Source: JAJPHU01 sp035553375
GTDB lineage: Bacteria; Planctomycetota; Planctomycetia; Gemmatales; Gemmataceae
Direction of reading: 5' to 3'
Assembly (NCBI GenBank): GCA_035553375.1
Contig: DATNCY010000369.1
Location: 1 to 11,088 of the forward strand
Length of the DNA: 11,088 nt
Part shown: piece by piece, positions 1 to 6,141 of the stretch
Numbering within the stretch: position 1 is the stretch's first letter
Layout: every line of letters starts with the position of its first letter
Program-made: the position numbers and the translations under genes
Notes under the pieces: generated by a model
The model's database searches: none
What the model saw: the letters and a program-made list of their open reading frames with translations, nothing else
Told to the model about the DNA's origin: nothing

Positions 1-2
1 TG

Positions 3-377
3 GGCAACCTGCTCCTCGTCGGCTTGGCCGGACCGTACTATTGGCTGCTGGGCACGCTCCAGCCCGCGGCCATCGTGGCAGCTGTGGTACTCTCGCTGGC
101 GCTGGGTCATGCCATGCTGTACAGCGTGCAAGCCTCGCTGATCCCCGAGCTTTTCAGCACGCGGCTGCGCTACACAGGCGCTTCCATCGGCTATCAACTG
201 GCGGCGCCCGTAGCGGGCGGTTCGGCGCCCCTAATCGCCGCTTGGCTGGTGCATACGTTTCCGGGACAGTCCTGGCTGTTGGCGGTTTACATCATGGCGA
301 TCTCCGCTCTCTCCTTAATCTGCGTGTATTTTCTCGCCGAGACATCGCGTAAGGACTTGACAACTTCCAGCGATTGA
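3..377 (+). CDS. MFS transporter, MHS-type, C-terminal part (5' end outside window)
   Basis: The frame is open from the left edge, so this is the C-terminal part of a membrane transporter and its start lies outside the window. Three hydrophobic helices remain, roughly residues 28-52, 64-84 and 92-115 of the visible part. Between the first two lies the segment PELFSTRLRYTGASIGYQ, which closely matches the loop before the eleventh helix of metabolite:H+ symporters (MHS subfamily, including proline/betaine, alpha-ketoglutarate and shikimate carriers). The protein should act in the inner membrane as a proton-coupled organic solute symporter. The substrate cannot be read from this part. A short hydrophilic tail rich in Ser and Thr ends the protein. 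The next gene, a sugar/lactone oxidase pseudogene, starts 100 bases downstream on the same strand, which would fit a small sugar- or acid-use locus. Family assignment is firm; subfamily is likely. Confidence 0.85.
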   Translation, partial: GNLLLVGLAGPYYWLLGTLQPAAIVAAVVLSLALGHAMLYSVQASLIPELFSTRLRYTGASIGYQLAAPVAGGSAPLIAAWLVHTFPGQSWLLAVYIMAISALSLICVYFLAETSRKDLTTSSD

Positions 378-477
378 CTCGGGCGAGCCTTGCTCTGCAA
401 TGAATTCCCTGGAGGGAGCAGATCGGACAACCACGCGAACTTGAACCTTAGTCGAATCCGCGGAGGGCGCTATAACC

Positions 478-1173
478 ATGAAGAAGAGAACATTCATCAA
501 GCTATCCGCTGCGATGCTGGCGAACCCGCTCGGTTTAGCCGTAGGTAGTGGGAAATCCGACGAAAAGCTGAAGAATTGGGCCGGCAATTACCAATTATAG
601 TACAGACAAGCTGGAACTCGCGCGGTCGGTTCCGGAGGTCCAGAAGCTCGTCAAAAGCACGCTAAACTTAAGGTGCTCGGTACGCGCCATTGCTTCAATG
701 GCATTGCCGATAGTACAGCGAATTTTATCTCCCTGGTGCCGATGGATCGCGTCGTTGCGTTGGACACAAAAGCGCGTACGGTCACGGTCGAAGCGGGCGT
801 GCGTTACGGCCGATTGTGCCCCTATCTTCACGAGAGGGGCTTCGCGCTGCACAACCTCGCCTCCCTGCCTCATATCTGCATCGCCGGTGCCTGCACCACC
901 GCGACACACGGGTCGGGCGATAAGAACGGCAACCTGGCAACGACGGTTGCCGGCCTGGAAATCGTCACGGCCAGAGGCGAGGTACTGAAGCTGTCTCGTG
1001 AAAACGACGGCAAGATCTTCCAGGGGGCCGTCGTCAACCTGGGCGCTCTCGGAGTGGTGACCAAGGTCACGCTGGACATACAGCCTACTTTTGAGATGCG
1101 GCAAGAAGTCTACGAAAACCTGCCCCTGGCGCAGCTGGCGGACCACTTCGAGGACATTCTATCGAGCGCCTAC
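478..1173 (+). pseudogene. FAD-dependent sugar/lactone oxidase (alditol oxidase / D-arabinono-1,4-lactone oxidase family), frameshifted and truncated
   Basis: The start is ATG 478 behind GGAGGG at 461-466. The N-terminus MKKRTFIKLSAAML resembles a Tat-type signal (KR rather than RR), so the ancestor was probably exported. The family landmark KNWAGNY follows, then an in-frame TAG at 598-600. The protein continues in frame +2 from 596 to about 660 (YSTDKLELARSVPEVQ) and returns to the first frame at about 661 with KLKVLGTRHCFNGIADS. From there to 1173 it matches the FAD-binding half of the family, including ASLPHICIAGACTTATHGSG and the NLGALGVVTKVTL segment. An inserted base near 595 and a lost base near 660 explain the shifts. 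The coding sequence stops at 1173, where a short inverted-repeat element begins; the substrate domain, about half of a usual 420-460-residue protein, is absent. No product with activity is expected. Confidence 0.85.
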
Positions 1174-1299
1174 TGGTCTGTCACACAACTGATTTGGGAT
1201 AGTCGGCTCTGTCGATTTCGGAGATCATGGCGGCAATTATCGACGACGCCCGGACAAAACTGAAGTCTCTCTATCCCAAATCAGTTGTGTGACAGACCA
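1174..1299. mobile_element. MITE-like element or IS remnant, 126 bp with perfect 29-bp terminal inverted repeats
   Basis: The left end 1174-1202 begins TGGTCTGTCACACAAC, and the right end 1271-1299 is its exact reverse complement over 29 bases. The ends are flanked by CTAC (1170-1173) and CTAG (1300-1303), so CTA is shared on both sides. This fits elements that duplicate TA or a YTAR tetranucleotide, as IS630-like and IS5-like elements do; that family link is inference. The 68-base interior has a short protein-like frame (1203-1292) reading SALSISEIMAAIIDDARTKL and stopping inside the right repeat. It could be the tail of a transposase left after internal deletion. No complete transposase is present, so the element could move only with help in trans. 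Confidence 0.75.
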
Positions 1300-1301
1300 C
1301 T

Positions 1302-1412
1302 AGACGCGCGAAGGAGAACACGGCAGCGACGGAAGAATAAGCAGAAGAACTCGCGCGCTTGCGGGCGCTCCTGCCGCCCAATCCAGGCGACCCGAATTCG
1401 CCACAAGGATAA
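1302..1412 (+). pseudogene. C-terminal stub of an unidentified gene beside the inverted-repeat element
   Basis: Frame 3 directly after the element reads as a plausible hydrophilic protein tail: RRAKENTAATEE, then TAA at 1338-1340, then AEELARLRALLPPNPGDP and a few more residues, ending at TAA 1410-1412. One C-to-T change in a CAA codon would explain the internal stop. The segment has no start codon or ribosome site and bears no resemblance to the C-terminus of the oxidase on the other side of the element. I read it as what is left of a gene that once preceded the operon starting at 1470, 57 bases further on. The family is not recognised. It could also be non-coding DNA with a chance open frame. 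Confidence 0.3.
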
Positions 1413-1469
1413 TCGGAAGCCGCTCCGCGCACGCTTCGCTCACTGGTATGACCTTGATGGAGGCGCACC

Positions 1470-2111
1470 ATGTCCGATGAGCAGCGCTTGAACTCCTTAA
1501 ATCGCTTCCGCAAACAATCGGCCCGCTTGGTTCTGGAAGAACATGGCCATTGCGAAATACCAGCCGGTTGCGGCGGTGTCGTGTTGCGTTGGCGCAACCC
1601 GCGCGCCGCGCTGCCGGTGTCCATCCAATTTTACAGTTCCGTGCCCTCGACTTGCTGGCTCGATGGCGCGGAAGTGCGAGTTGGGCGGATGGATCTCGCG
1701 ATGGGCCGGCATGTCGTCGCCATCGCCGTGGAAGAAGTCAAATTGTCCGCAGGGCTGATTCTGTTCGCGATGAACTACGATCCCCAGGACTATCAACGGG
1801 GCAAAAAGACCGAATCGATCGATCGCCCGCTGAATGTGGTCAGCGCCGCGGACGGCACCTGGAGATATTTACTCGCTCCGCCAGCCGCCGAATGGACTTC
1901 CTTATCGTTTGACGATCACGATTGGCTCCTCTTGGCGCTGGCGGCCACGCCGACGCTCAACCGATCCGATGAGGGTGCCTATCGGTGCCGTCGCTGTGTC
2001 GAGTTGGGCGCGGCCTGTCTCGGCCTGCCGTCCGGAAAGCATCCCAAGCGAGGGAAGGTCTGGATTCGCAAAGTCTTCGAGGTTTCCGCCCCGGAGGAAC
2101 GTCCCTCATGA
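1470..2111 (+). CDS. Hypothetical beta-sandwich-like protein, first gene of the radical SAM/SUMF1 operon
   Basis: This 213-residue protein starts at ATG 1470 with GGAGG seven or eight bases upstream. No signal peptide or membrane segment is visible, so it is probably cytoplasmic. I do not recognise the family. Residues about 25-105 alternate hydrophobic and polar positions as a beta-sandwich would. The second half contains DGTWRYLLAPPAAEW, then SFDDHDW, and closes with GKVWIRKVFEV. This order (W near a PP-x-W, FDD-x-x-W, then VW-x-RK-x-F) is seen in galactose-binding-like sandwich domains attached to many glycoside hydrolases, so a carbohydrate- or ligand-binding fold is possible; that is inference. 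Three cysteines cluster in YRCRRCVELGAACLG near residues 171-185 and could bind metal. Its stop overlaps the next start by ATGA, so it is very likely co-translated with the radical SAM enzyme. Confidence 0.8.
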   Translation: MSDEQRLNSLNRFRKQSARLVLEEHGHCEIPAGCGGVVLRWRNPRAALPVSIQFYSSVPSTCWLDGAEVRVGRMDLAMGRHVVAIAVEEVKLSAGLILFAMNYDPQDYQRGKKTESIDRPLNVVSAADGTWRYLLAPPAAEWTSLSFDDHDWLLLALAATPTLNRSDEGAYRCRRCVELGAACLGLPSGKHPKRGKVWIRKVFEVSAPEERPS

Positions 2112-3430
2112 CGAACCGCAATCCGCTTGTCCTCATTCCGCAATACTTCGGCTGCCTCATCTTCGACCGGCGCACCTCGCGTTATCTGCCGTTCGACCAC
2201 GAAGCGTCCGATTTGCTGCGCGCGCTCTGTCACCATTCCATCGAGCAGGTACTCACCAATGTCCCGGATGCCGGCGAACAGGAAGCGATGCTTCGTTTCG
2301 TCGATTGCTTCTATGATAAAGGGTTCTTCGGTGTGGATGGCCGACTCGTCGCCGACGTACTCGCCGTGGATGTGCCCGCCGATCATCTGGTCGGGCCGCT
2401 CGCCGTCCATGTGGAGATGGTAGGCGCTTGCAATTTGACGTGTTCGCACTGTTTCGCCGGCACGCTGCCGCGCAATCATCATCCGCTGACGTTGGCCGAG
2501 ATGGACGCGCTGTTCGGCGATCTCGCCGGCATGGGAAGTTTGCGTCTGGGACTGACCGGCGGCGAACCGCTGTTGCGCAAGGATGTCTTCGATATTCTCG
2601 ACGCCGCCACCGCACACGGCCTGCATCCGTGTTTGACCACCAACGGCCTGCTCATCACCGAGGACATCGCCCGCGCCTTCGGCGCGCGCGAACTGGTCTG
2701 GCTCAATGTCAGCTTGGAAGGTCCGTCCGCCGAAAGCAACGACGCCATTCGCGGTGCCGGCACATTCGATGCGGTTGTAGAGAAACTGCGACTTCTCCGC
2801 CGGCATGCGCGTTTCACGTTGGCCTTCACCATCCTGAACACGAACGCCCATCTGGTGAAACAGTGCGCCGAATTGGCCTACGAAGTCGGCGCGCATACGG
2901 CCGTGTTTCGCCCACTGTATCCGGCCGGCACGGCGCTGGAGCATCTCGATCTGATGCCGAGTTTCGTCCAGTACACCGGCGCGCTGCGCGAATTGGCCGA
3001 CATGGATACGCCGGGGTCCGACCTGCGCGGACTCGATCCGTTCGGTCCCGAAGCGCGGTCGCCGACGCAGCCGCGCATCCACACGAGCCACACTTGCGGA
3101 GCCGGCCAGCACGTTTGCTCGATCTCCGTGCAGGGTGACGTAAATCCGTGTAGTTTTCTCGGCCCAGCTTTCAACAGCGGCAATATCCGGCATACACCGT
3201 TTCCGATTCTGTGGCGCACCGGCCAGCAGCTCCAGCGCATGCGCCGGCCGACGCCGGGAGGTTTCGAGGGCGGTTGTCGCGCTCGCGCGCAGACGTTTGC
3301 CGGCTCGGTGGATGCGGCCGATCCGTGGTTGACGGAATCGCGGCAATCCGCCGGTGCGGAGCCGCATCCCGCCGCCAATGTTGAACTGGTGTCTCGGTCG
3401 CTCTCGTTGCCGCTGATTTCCTCGCCTTGA
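2108..3430 (+). CDS. Radical SAM protein with PqqD-like N-terminus and degenerate SPASM domain
   Basis: This 440-residue protein starts at the ATG overlapping the previous stop. Residues 1-85 (QYFGCLIFDRRTSRYLPFD and following) resemble the small PqqD-type domain that in maturases binds a leader peptide. The radical SAM core carries CNLTCSHC (C108, C112, C115), the [4Fe-4S] site that cleaves S-adenosylmethionine, and GGEP at 151-154, which contacts SAM. Beyond it a SPASM-like tail has C330-x12-G343-x4-C348, a further C337, and C390 in GGCRARA. The usual C-x2-C-x5-C between these is missing, so the second auxiliary cluster is probably absent or altered. Enzymes with this layout (PqqE, MftC, anaerobic sulfatase maturases) modify peptides or proteins, which suggests the same here. 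No precursor peptide is visible beside it. The SUMF1-fold gene starts 14 bases downstream. The enzyme class is certain; the substrate is unknown. Confidence 0.92.
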   Translation: MTNRNPLVLIPQYFGCLIFDRRTSRYLPFDHEASDLLRALCHHSIEQVLTNVPDAGEQEAMLRFVDCFYDKGFFGVDGRLVADVLAVDVPADHLVGPLAVHVEMVGACNLTCSHCFAGTLPRNHHPLTLAEMDALFGDLAGMGSLRLGLTGGEPLLRKDVFDILDAATAHGLHPCLTTNGLLITEDIARAFGARELVWLNVSLEGPSAESNDAIRGAGTFDAVVEKLRLLRRHARFTLAFTILNTNAHLVKQCAELAYEVGAHTAVFRPLYPAGTALEHLDLMPSFVQYTGALRELADMDTPGSDLRGLDPFGPEARSPTQPRIHTSHTCGAGQHVCSISVQGDVNPCSFLGPAFNSGNIRHTPFPILWRTGQQLQRMRRPTPGGFEGGCRARAQTFAGSVDAADPWLTESRQSAGAEPHPAANVELVSRSLSLPLISSP

Positions 3431-3444
3431 TGGGGTAGACGCTC

Positions 3445-4518
3445 ATGTTGCCGGAGCCTTATCGCTGGATCGCTGCTCAGTTCGAGCCGGAGGAGGGCAA
3501 TCCTCGGCTGCTGTTCGAGATTGCTCGCAGTCTCGAAAACGACGGCGATTTGCCCTCGGCGGCCATGGTGTACGATCGTGCATTCGGCATCGCGCCGCAC
3601 TTCGCCGACATCCGCCAGCGCCGCGGCGAAGTCCTCAATCAACTCGCCGTTGTCGAGCATGGCATTCATTTCCGTTATGTTCCCGGCGGCCCATTCCTGA
3701 TGGGATCGAACCACGGGGAAGCCGATGAAGGTCCGTGGCATCCGGTTTGGTTGTCGCCGTACTGGATGGCGGAGACGCCGATCAGTTGGGCGGCATATTG
3801 CCGGTTGATGGATTGGACAGCGCCTCCGGACGGCGTTCCGCAGAACCCGCAACGCGAGCAAGGCTGGGAGAACGGGCAATTTCATCTCGGCCTCCAGGCT
3901 AAGATTCGCTGGCATTATTGCGAGTCTGGCACCGGCGATCCGGAGGAAGCTAGGGGGGATGCTCCGCTGGACTACGACACTAAACCAATGGTCGCCGCTT
4001 CCTGGCAGGAGGCGATGGAGTTGGCCGATCATTTGTCCACACCAAGTATCCGTTATTCGCTGCCGACGGAGGCACAATGGGAAAAAGCCGCACGCGGCGG
4101 ATTGATCGGCGCTCGCCATGCCTGGGGCGACACCCCACCCTCGCGCGAATGCTGCGATTTCAACCGCCTCTGGGAATGCTCCATCTTCCCCATGACCACG
4201 TTTGCACCAAATGATTACGGGCTATATGCCGTCAATGGCGGCGTTTGGGAATGGACGGGCGATTGGTATGACCGCGATTATTACCGTCATTCGCCGGACA
4301 GCGATCCGCAAGGTCCATCTCAAGGCGAGGAGAAAGTGCTGCGCGGCGGCTCCTGGGCGGACTGCGCTGACGCGGTAACGGTGACCTTTCGCATGTCGCG
4401 CGGCTCGCGTAGCTGGCGCGACGGCGAATGGGGCGAACACCTCACGCCGACCATCGGTTTCCGGCTATGCCGCATGACGAAGGACACGGCGACCGCCCCC
4501 CGGCCAAAGGTCGAATAA
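3445..4518 (+). CDS. SUMF1/FGE-fold protein with TPR-like N-terminus, not a canonical formylglycine-generating enzyme
   Basis: This 357-residue protein starts at ATG 3445, 14 bases after the radical SAM gene, with only a weak ribosome site. Residues 19-65 resemble a TPR helix pair (LLFEIARSLENDGDLPSAAM). The rest is the FGE-sulfatase (SUMF1) fold: YVPGGPFLMGS at 78-88, YSLPTEAQWEKAARGG at 204-219, NGGVWEWTGDWY at 264-275, VLRGGSW at 298-304 and IGFRLCR at 337-343. Formylglycine-generating enzymes use two cysteines shortly after RGGS to bind copper and oxidise substrate. Here that stretch is RGGSWADCADAVTVTFR, with one cysteine (C307) out of register and no second. Family members without the pair include the iron enzymes EgtB and PvdO and non-enzymatic binding domains. 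About 55 residues (126-180) are inserted between conserved blocks. Its place in the operon suggests it acts with the radical SAM enzyme or on the same substrate. No sulfatase is in the window. Confidence 0.9.
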   Translation: MLPEPYRWIAAQFEPEEGNPRLLFEIARSLENDGDLPSAAMVYDRAFGIAPHFADIRQRRGEVLNQLAVVEHGIHFRYVPGGPFLMGSNHGEADEGPWHPVWLSPYWMAETPISWAAYCRLMDWTAPPDGVPQNPQREQGWENGQFHLGLQAKIRWHYCESGTGDPEEARGDAPLDYDTKPMVAASWQEAMELADHLSTPSIRYSLPTEAQWEKAARGGLIGARHAWGDTPPSRECCDFNRLWECSIFPMTTFAPNDYGLYAVNGGVWEWTGDWYDRDYYRHSPDSDPQGPSQGEEKVLRGGSWADCADAVTVTFRMSRGSRSWRDGEWGEHLTPTIGFRLCRMTKDTATAPRPKVE

Positions 4519-4525
4519 TGAAGTA

Positions 4526-4552
4526 GCGGCGAAGGGGGCTTCCCTGCGCCGC
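4526..4552 (+). terminator. Hairpin after the SUMF1-fold gene, possible transcription terminator
   Basis: An 11-bp stem with one A-G mismatch joins 4526-4536 to 4542-4552 around the five-base loop GGCTT. It lies eight bases after the stop of the last gene of the operon. No T-run follows, so this is not a classic intrinsic terminator. It may protect the mRNA end or assist Rho-dependent termination. The gap between operons, 4519-4769, otherwise holds only a poor promoter-like pair (AGGACA 4646-4651, 17 bases, TAGGAT 4669-4674). Confidence 0.45.
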
Positions 4553-4754
4553 CTCTCGATGTTAAAGTTTGACAGGGACCGGCAGCGAACACTTTGCCTC
4601 GCTACCGTGTCTTATCAGGAAGGTTCGGCGCGCCAGCAACATACAAGGACACAGCCGTCCCGCTGACGTAGGATAGATTCAGGCGTGCCGGGCCGAGCGG
4701 ATCGAGCGATCCGTCAAGCAGACGTCGGCGGACAGACTGACGTTCCGGTTTCGG

Positions 4755-4772
4755 AAAGGAGATACAGGTATT
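4755..4772 (+). promoter_or_regulatory. Ribosome binding site and AUU start of infC
   Basis: AAAGGAG (4755-4761) is followed by an eight-base spacer and ATT. The strong Shine-Dalgarno sequence and the lack of any standard start codon in frame upstream of the conserved N-terminus decide the start. It is probably the site where IF3 discriminates against its own message. Confidence 0.75.
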
Positions 4773-5318
4773 CCCCCCTTCGATCGTCATTCGCAGCAGC
4801 CGCAGCACGACCGTGGACCGCGGATCAACGAGCAAATCCGCATCAGTCCGGTTCGTCTGATCGGGGTCAACGGTGAACAGCTCGGCGTCGTGCCCACGTC
4901 GCAAGCAATGGAGTTGGCGCGCGAAGCGCAGCTCGACCTCGTCGAGGTGGCCGGTAATGAGCGGCCGCCAGTGTGCAAGATCCTCGACTACGGCAAATTG
5001 CGCTATCAGCAGTCGCACAAGAAAACCAAGACCAAGGTGCATCAGCAAAAGCTCAAGGAGATTCGTGTCCGGCCTAAGACCGGCGATCACGACATCGAAA
5101 CCAAGATCAACCAGGCGCGCAAGTTCCTCGAACACAACGATAAGGTTCTGGTCAACGTGTTGTTTCGTGGACGCGAGTTGCAGCACATTGAAGAAGGCCG
5201 GCGCATCATTGACAGCATCTTGGAGAAACTGGTGGAAGTCGCCAAGATCGAGAAAGCGCCGTCGATGGAAGGCAAGCGCATGACCGCTATGCTCGCTCCC
5301 AAGGTGGGGAAATCATGA
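4770..5318 (+). CDS. infC: Translation initiation factor IF-3, probable AUU start codon
   Basis: IF3 binds the 30S subunit, blocks premature joining of the 50S subunit and checks start-codon pairing. The family N-terminal block reads RINEQIRISPVRLIGVNG, followed by LDLVEVAGNERPPVCKILDY, a lysine-rich linker (KKTKTKVHQQKLKEIRVRP), and the C-terminal domain ending KRMTAMLAPKVGKS. The frame stays open upstream to a TAG at 4674. It contains no ATG, GTG or TTG before the first conserved residues; the first GTG, at 4890, would delete a large part of the N-domain. ATT at 4770 lies eight bases after AAAGGAG (4755-4761) and gives 182 residues, close to the usual length of about 180. AUU is the known start of infC in E. 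coli, where IF3 rejects it and so limits its own synthesis. Autoregulation here is inferred from that precedent. Confidence 0.93.
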   Translation: MPPFDRHSQQPQHDRGPRINEQIRISPVRLIGVNGEQLGVVPTSQAMELAREAQLDLVEVAGNERPPVCKILDYGKLRYQQSHKKTKTKVHQQKLKEIRVRPKTGDHDIETKINQARKFLEHNDKVLVNVLFRGRELQHIEEGRRIIDSILEKLVEVAKIEKAPSMEGKRMTAMLAPKVGKS

Positions 5319-5376
5319 CGGCTAACTTTTTTCCCCCTGCACGCGCTGGCGTTTTCTTCCTACAATTATTCCTTCA

Positions 5377-5393
5377 CGCCGGACATTCCGGTG
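5377..5393 (+). promoter_or_regulatory. Small hairpin in the infC-rpmI gap
   Basis: A seven-pair stem (5377-5383 with 5387-5393, including one G-T pair) closes on the three-base loop CAT, 26 bases before the L35 start. In E. coli and B. subtilis, L20 represses this operon by binding RNA structure ahead of rpmI, so this is the place to expect a leader element. I cannot show resemblance to a known L20 site. A TACAAT at 5361-5366 nearby could be a -10 box of an internal promoter but has no convincing -35. Confidence 0.3.
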
Positions 5394-5419
5394 GAGTTGG
5401 AGAGTAACAGGGTACGACC

Positions 5420-5620
5420 ATGCCGAAGCAAAAGACGCACAAGGCCTCGAAGAAGCGCTTCCGCGTGACCGCTTCGGGGAAATTAAAACGCCGTCAGGCC
5501 GGCAAAAAGCATTTGCTCAGCCACAAGACCGGCAAGCGCAAACGGCAGCTGCGCGGCGTCATCGTGGACGGCGGCAAGCTGTCGCGTAAGTACATCCAAA
5601 TGATGGGCGGCAAAGCATAA
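5420..5620 (+). CDS. rpmI: 50S ribosomal protein L35
   Basis: This 66-residue, strongly basic protein opens MPKQKTHKASKKRFRVTASG, the hallmark N-terminus of bacterial L35. It continues with KLKRRQAGKKHLLSHKTGKR, and its length is typical. L35 is a small part of the large ribosomal subunit. AGGG at 5409-5412 lies seven bases before the ATG and serves as ribosome site; a second GGAG at 5399-5402 is too far away. The gene sits between infC and rplT as in most bacteria. A very large hairpin begins directly at its stop codon and separates it from rplT, so the two may be unequally translated or the message may be processed between them. Confidence 0.97.
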   Translation: MPKQKTHKASKKRFRVTASGKLKRRQAGKKHLLSHKTGKRKRQLRGVIVDGGKLSRKYIQMMGGKA

Positions 5621-5703
5621 AGAGTCCGTAGTCCGTAGTCCGTAGTCCGCAGCAAAGACAAACCTACTTTGCTGCGGACTACGGACTACGGACTGCGGAC
5701 TCT
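5621..5703. repeat. 37-bp inverted repeat of GTCCGTA units between rpmI and rplT
   Basis: The left arm 5621-5657 and right arm 5667-5703 pair over all 37 positions, with one pair a G-U wobble in RNA, around the nine-base loop ACAAACCTA. The outer part of each arm is a run of the heptamer GTCCGTA (AGTCCGT three times, then AGTCCGC). The inner part is GCAGCAAAG and its complement. The hairpin starts at the base after the rpmI stop and ends three bases before the GGAG (5707-5710) that serves rplT. Its repetitive make-up suggests a dispersed intergenic repeat that landed here. It could stall RNA polymerase, stabilise or expose mRNA ends, or control access to the rplT ribosome site. Confidence 0.9.
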
Positions 5704-5717
5704 CACGGAGTGAGAAC

Positions 5718-6080
5718 ATGACCCGAGCACGCAGCGGCAAAACGGTCCTTCGATGCCGCAAACGCATGCGCCGTTTGACCAAAGGTTTTCGTCTGAGCCG
5801 GCATCACCTCTATCGCCAGGCGGTGGTGACGCTCATTCGAGCGCGCGTGTACGCTTTCCGCGATCGCCGCGTCCGCAAACGCGAGTTCCGCCGTCTGTGG
5901 ATTGTCCGCATTAACGCGGCCTGCCGTATGCGCGGTTTGCGCTATGGTCAGTTCATCGCGGGTTTGATACGCGCCGGGGTCGAATTGAACCGCAAGACGC
6001 TCGCCAATCTCGCGGTGCATGATCCCAACACGTTCACCAAGATCGTCGAGTTGGCGAAGGCGAACCTGCCGGCGACGTAA
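5718..6080 (+). CDS. rplT: 50S ribosomal protein L20
   Basis: This 120-residue basic protein binds 23S rRNA early in assembly of the large subunit. In several bacteria it also represses translation of its own operon. It aligns with L20 throughout: LTKGFRLSRHHLYRQAV, then YAFRDRRVRKREFRRLWI, VRINAACRMRGLRYGQFI and RKTLANLAVHDPNTFTKIV. Length is normal (about 117-120). The N-terminus MTRARSGKTVLRCRK is more diverged than the rest, lacking the common MARVKRG opening. GGAG at 5707-5710 is seven bases from the ATG. It follows rpmI after a 97-base gap filled almost wholly by a strong hairpin, and precedes pheS after a gap filled by a different palindrome. Confidence 0.97.
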   Translation: MTRARSGKTVLRCRKRMRRLTKGFRLSRHHLYRQAVVTLIRARVYAFRDRRVRKREFRRLWIVRINAACRMRGLRYGQFIAGLIRAGVELNRKTLANLAVHDPNTFTKIVELAKANLPAT

Positions 6081-6093
6081 AGGGGAAAACTCA

Positions 6094-6141
6094 CCAGCCC
6101 GCAGCGCCAGCAAGGGATCCCTTGCTGGCGCTGCGGGCTGG
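6094..6141. repeat. Perfect 48-bp palindrome between rplT and pheS, AGCCCGCAGCGC family
   Basis: Bases 6094-6117 and 6118-6141 are exact reverse complements with no spacer. Each half begins CCAGCCCGCAGCGCCAGC and the centre is GGGATCCC. A related element lies at 10138-10218, so this is a repeat family rather than a one-off structure. It fills most of the 71-base gap between rplT and pheS and ends 10 bases before the pheS ATG. No T-run follows, so it is not a standard intrinsic terminator. Confidence 0.92.

Noticed and set aside
1985..2107. Upstream extension of the radical SAM protein to GTG 1985.
   Set aside because: It would overlap the preceding gene by over 120 bases, the added residues are a shadow of that gene, and ATG 2108 has the coupled ATGA overlap.
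1979..4119. Long minus-strand open frames over the radical SAM and SUMF1 genes.
   Set aside because: High-GC shadows: the plus-strand frames have family motifs, the minus frames have none and are full of Arg/Ala/Gln runs.
4569..4597. Promoter from TTGACA at 4569-4574.
   Set aside because: The -35 is perfect but the bases 16-18 downstream (CTTTGC region) do not resemble a -10 box.
4890..4892. GTG as the infC start.
   Set aside because: It removes conserved IF3 N-terminal residues that are encoded in frame upstream, and lacks a ribosome site.
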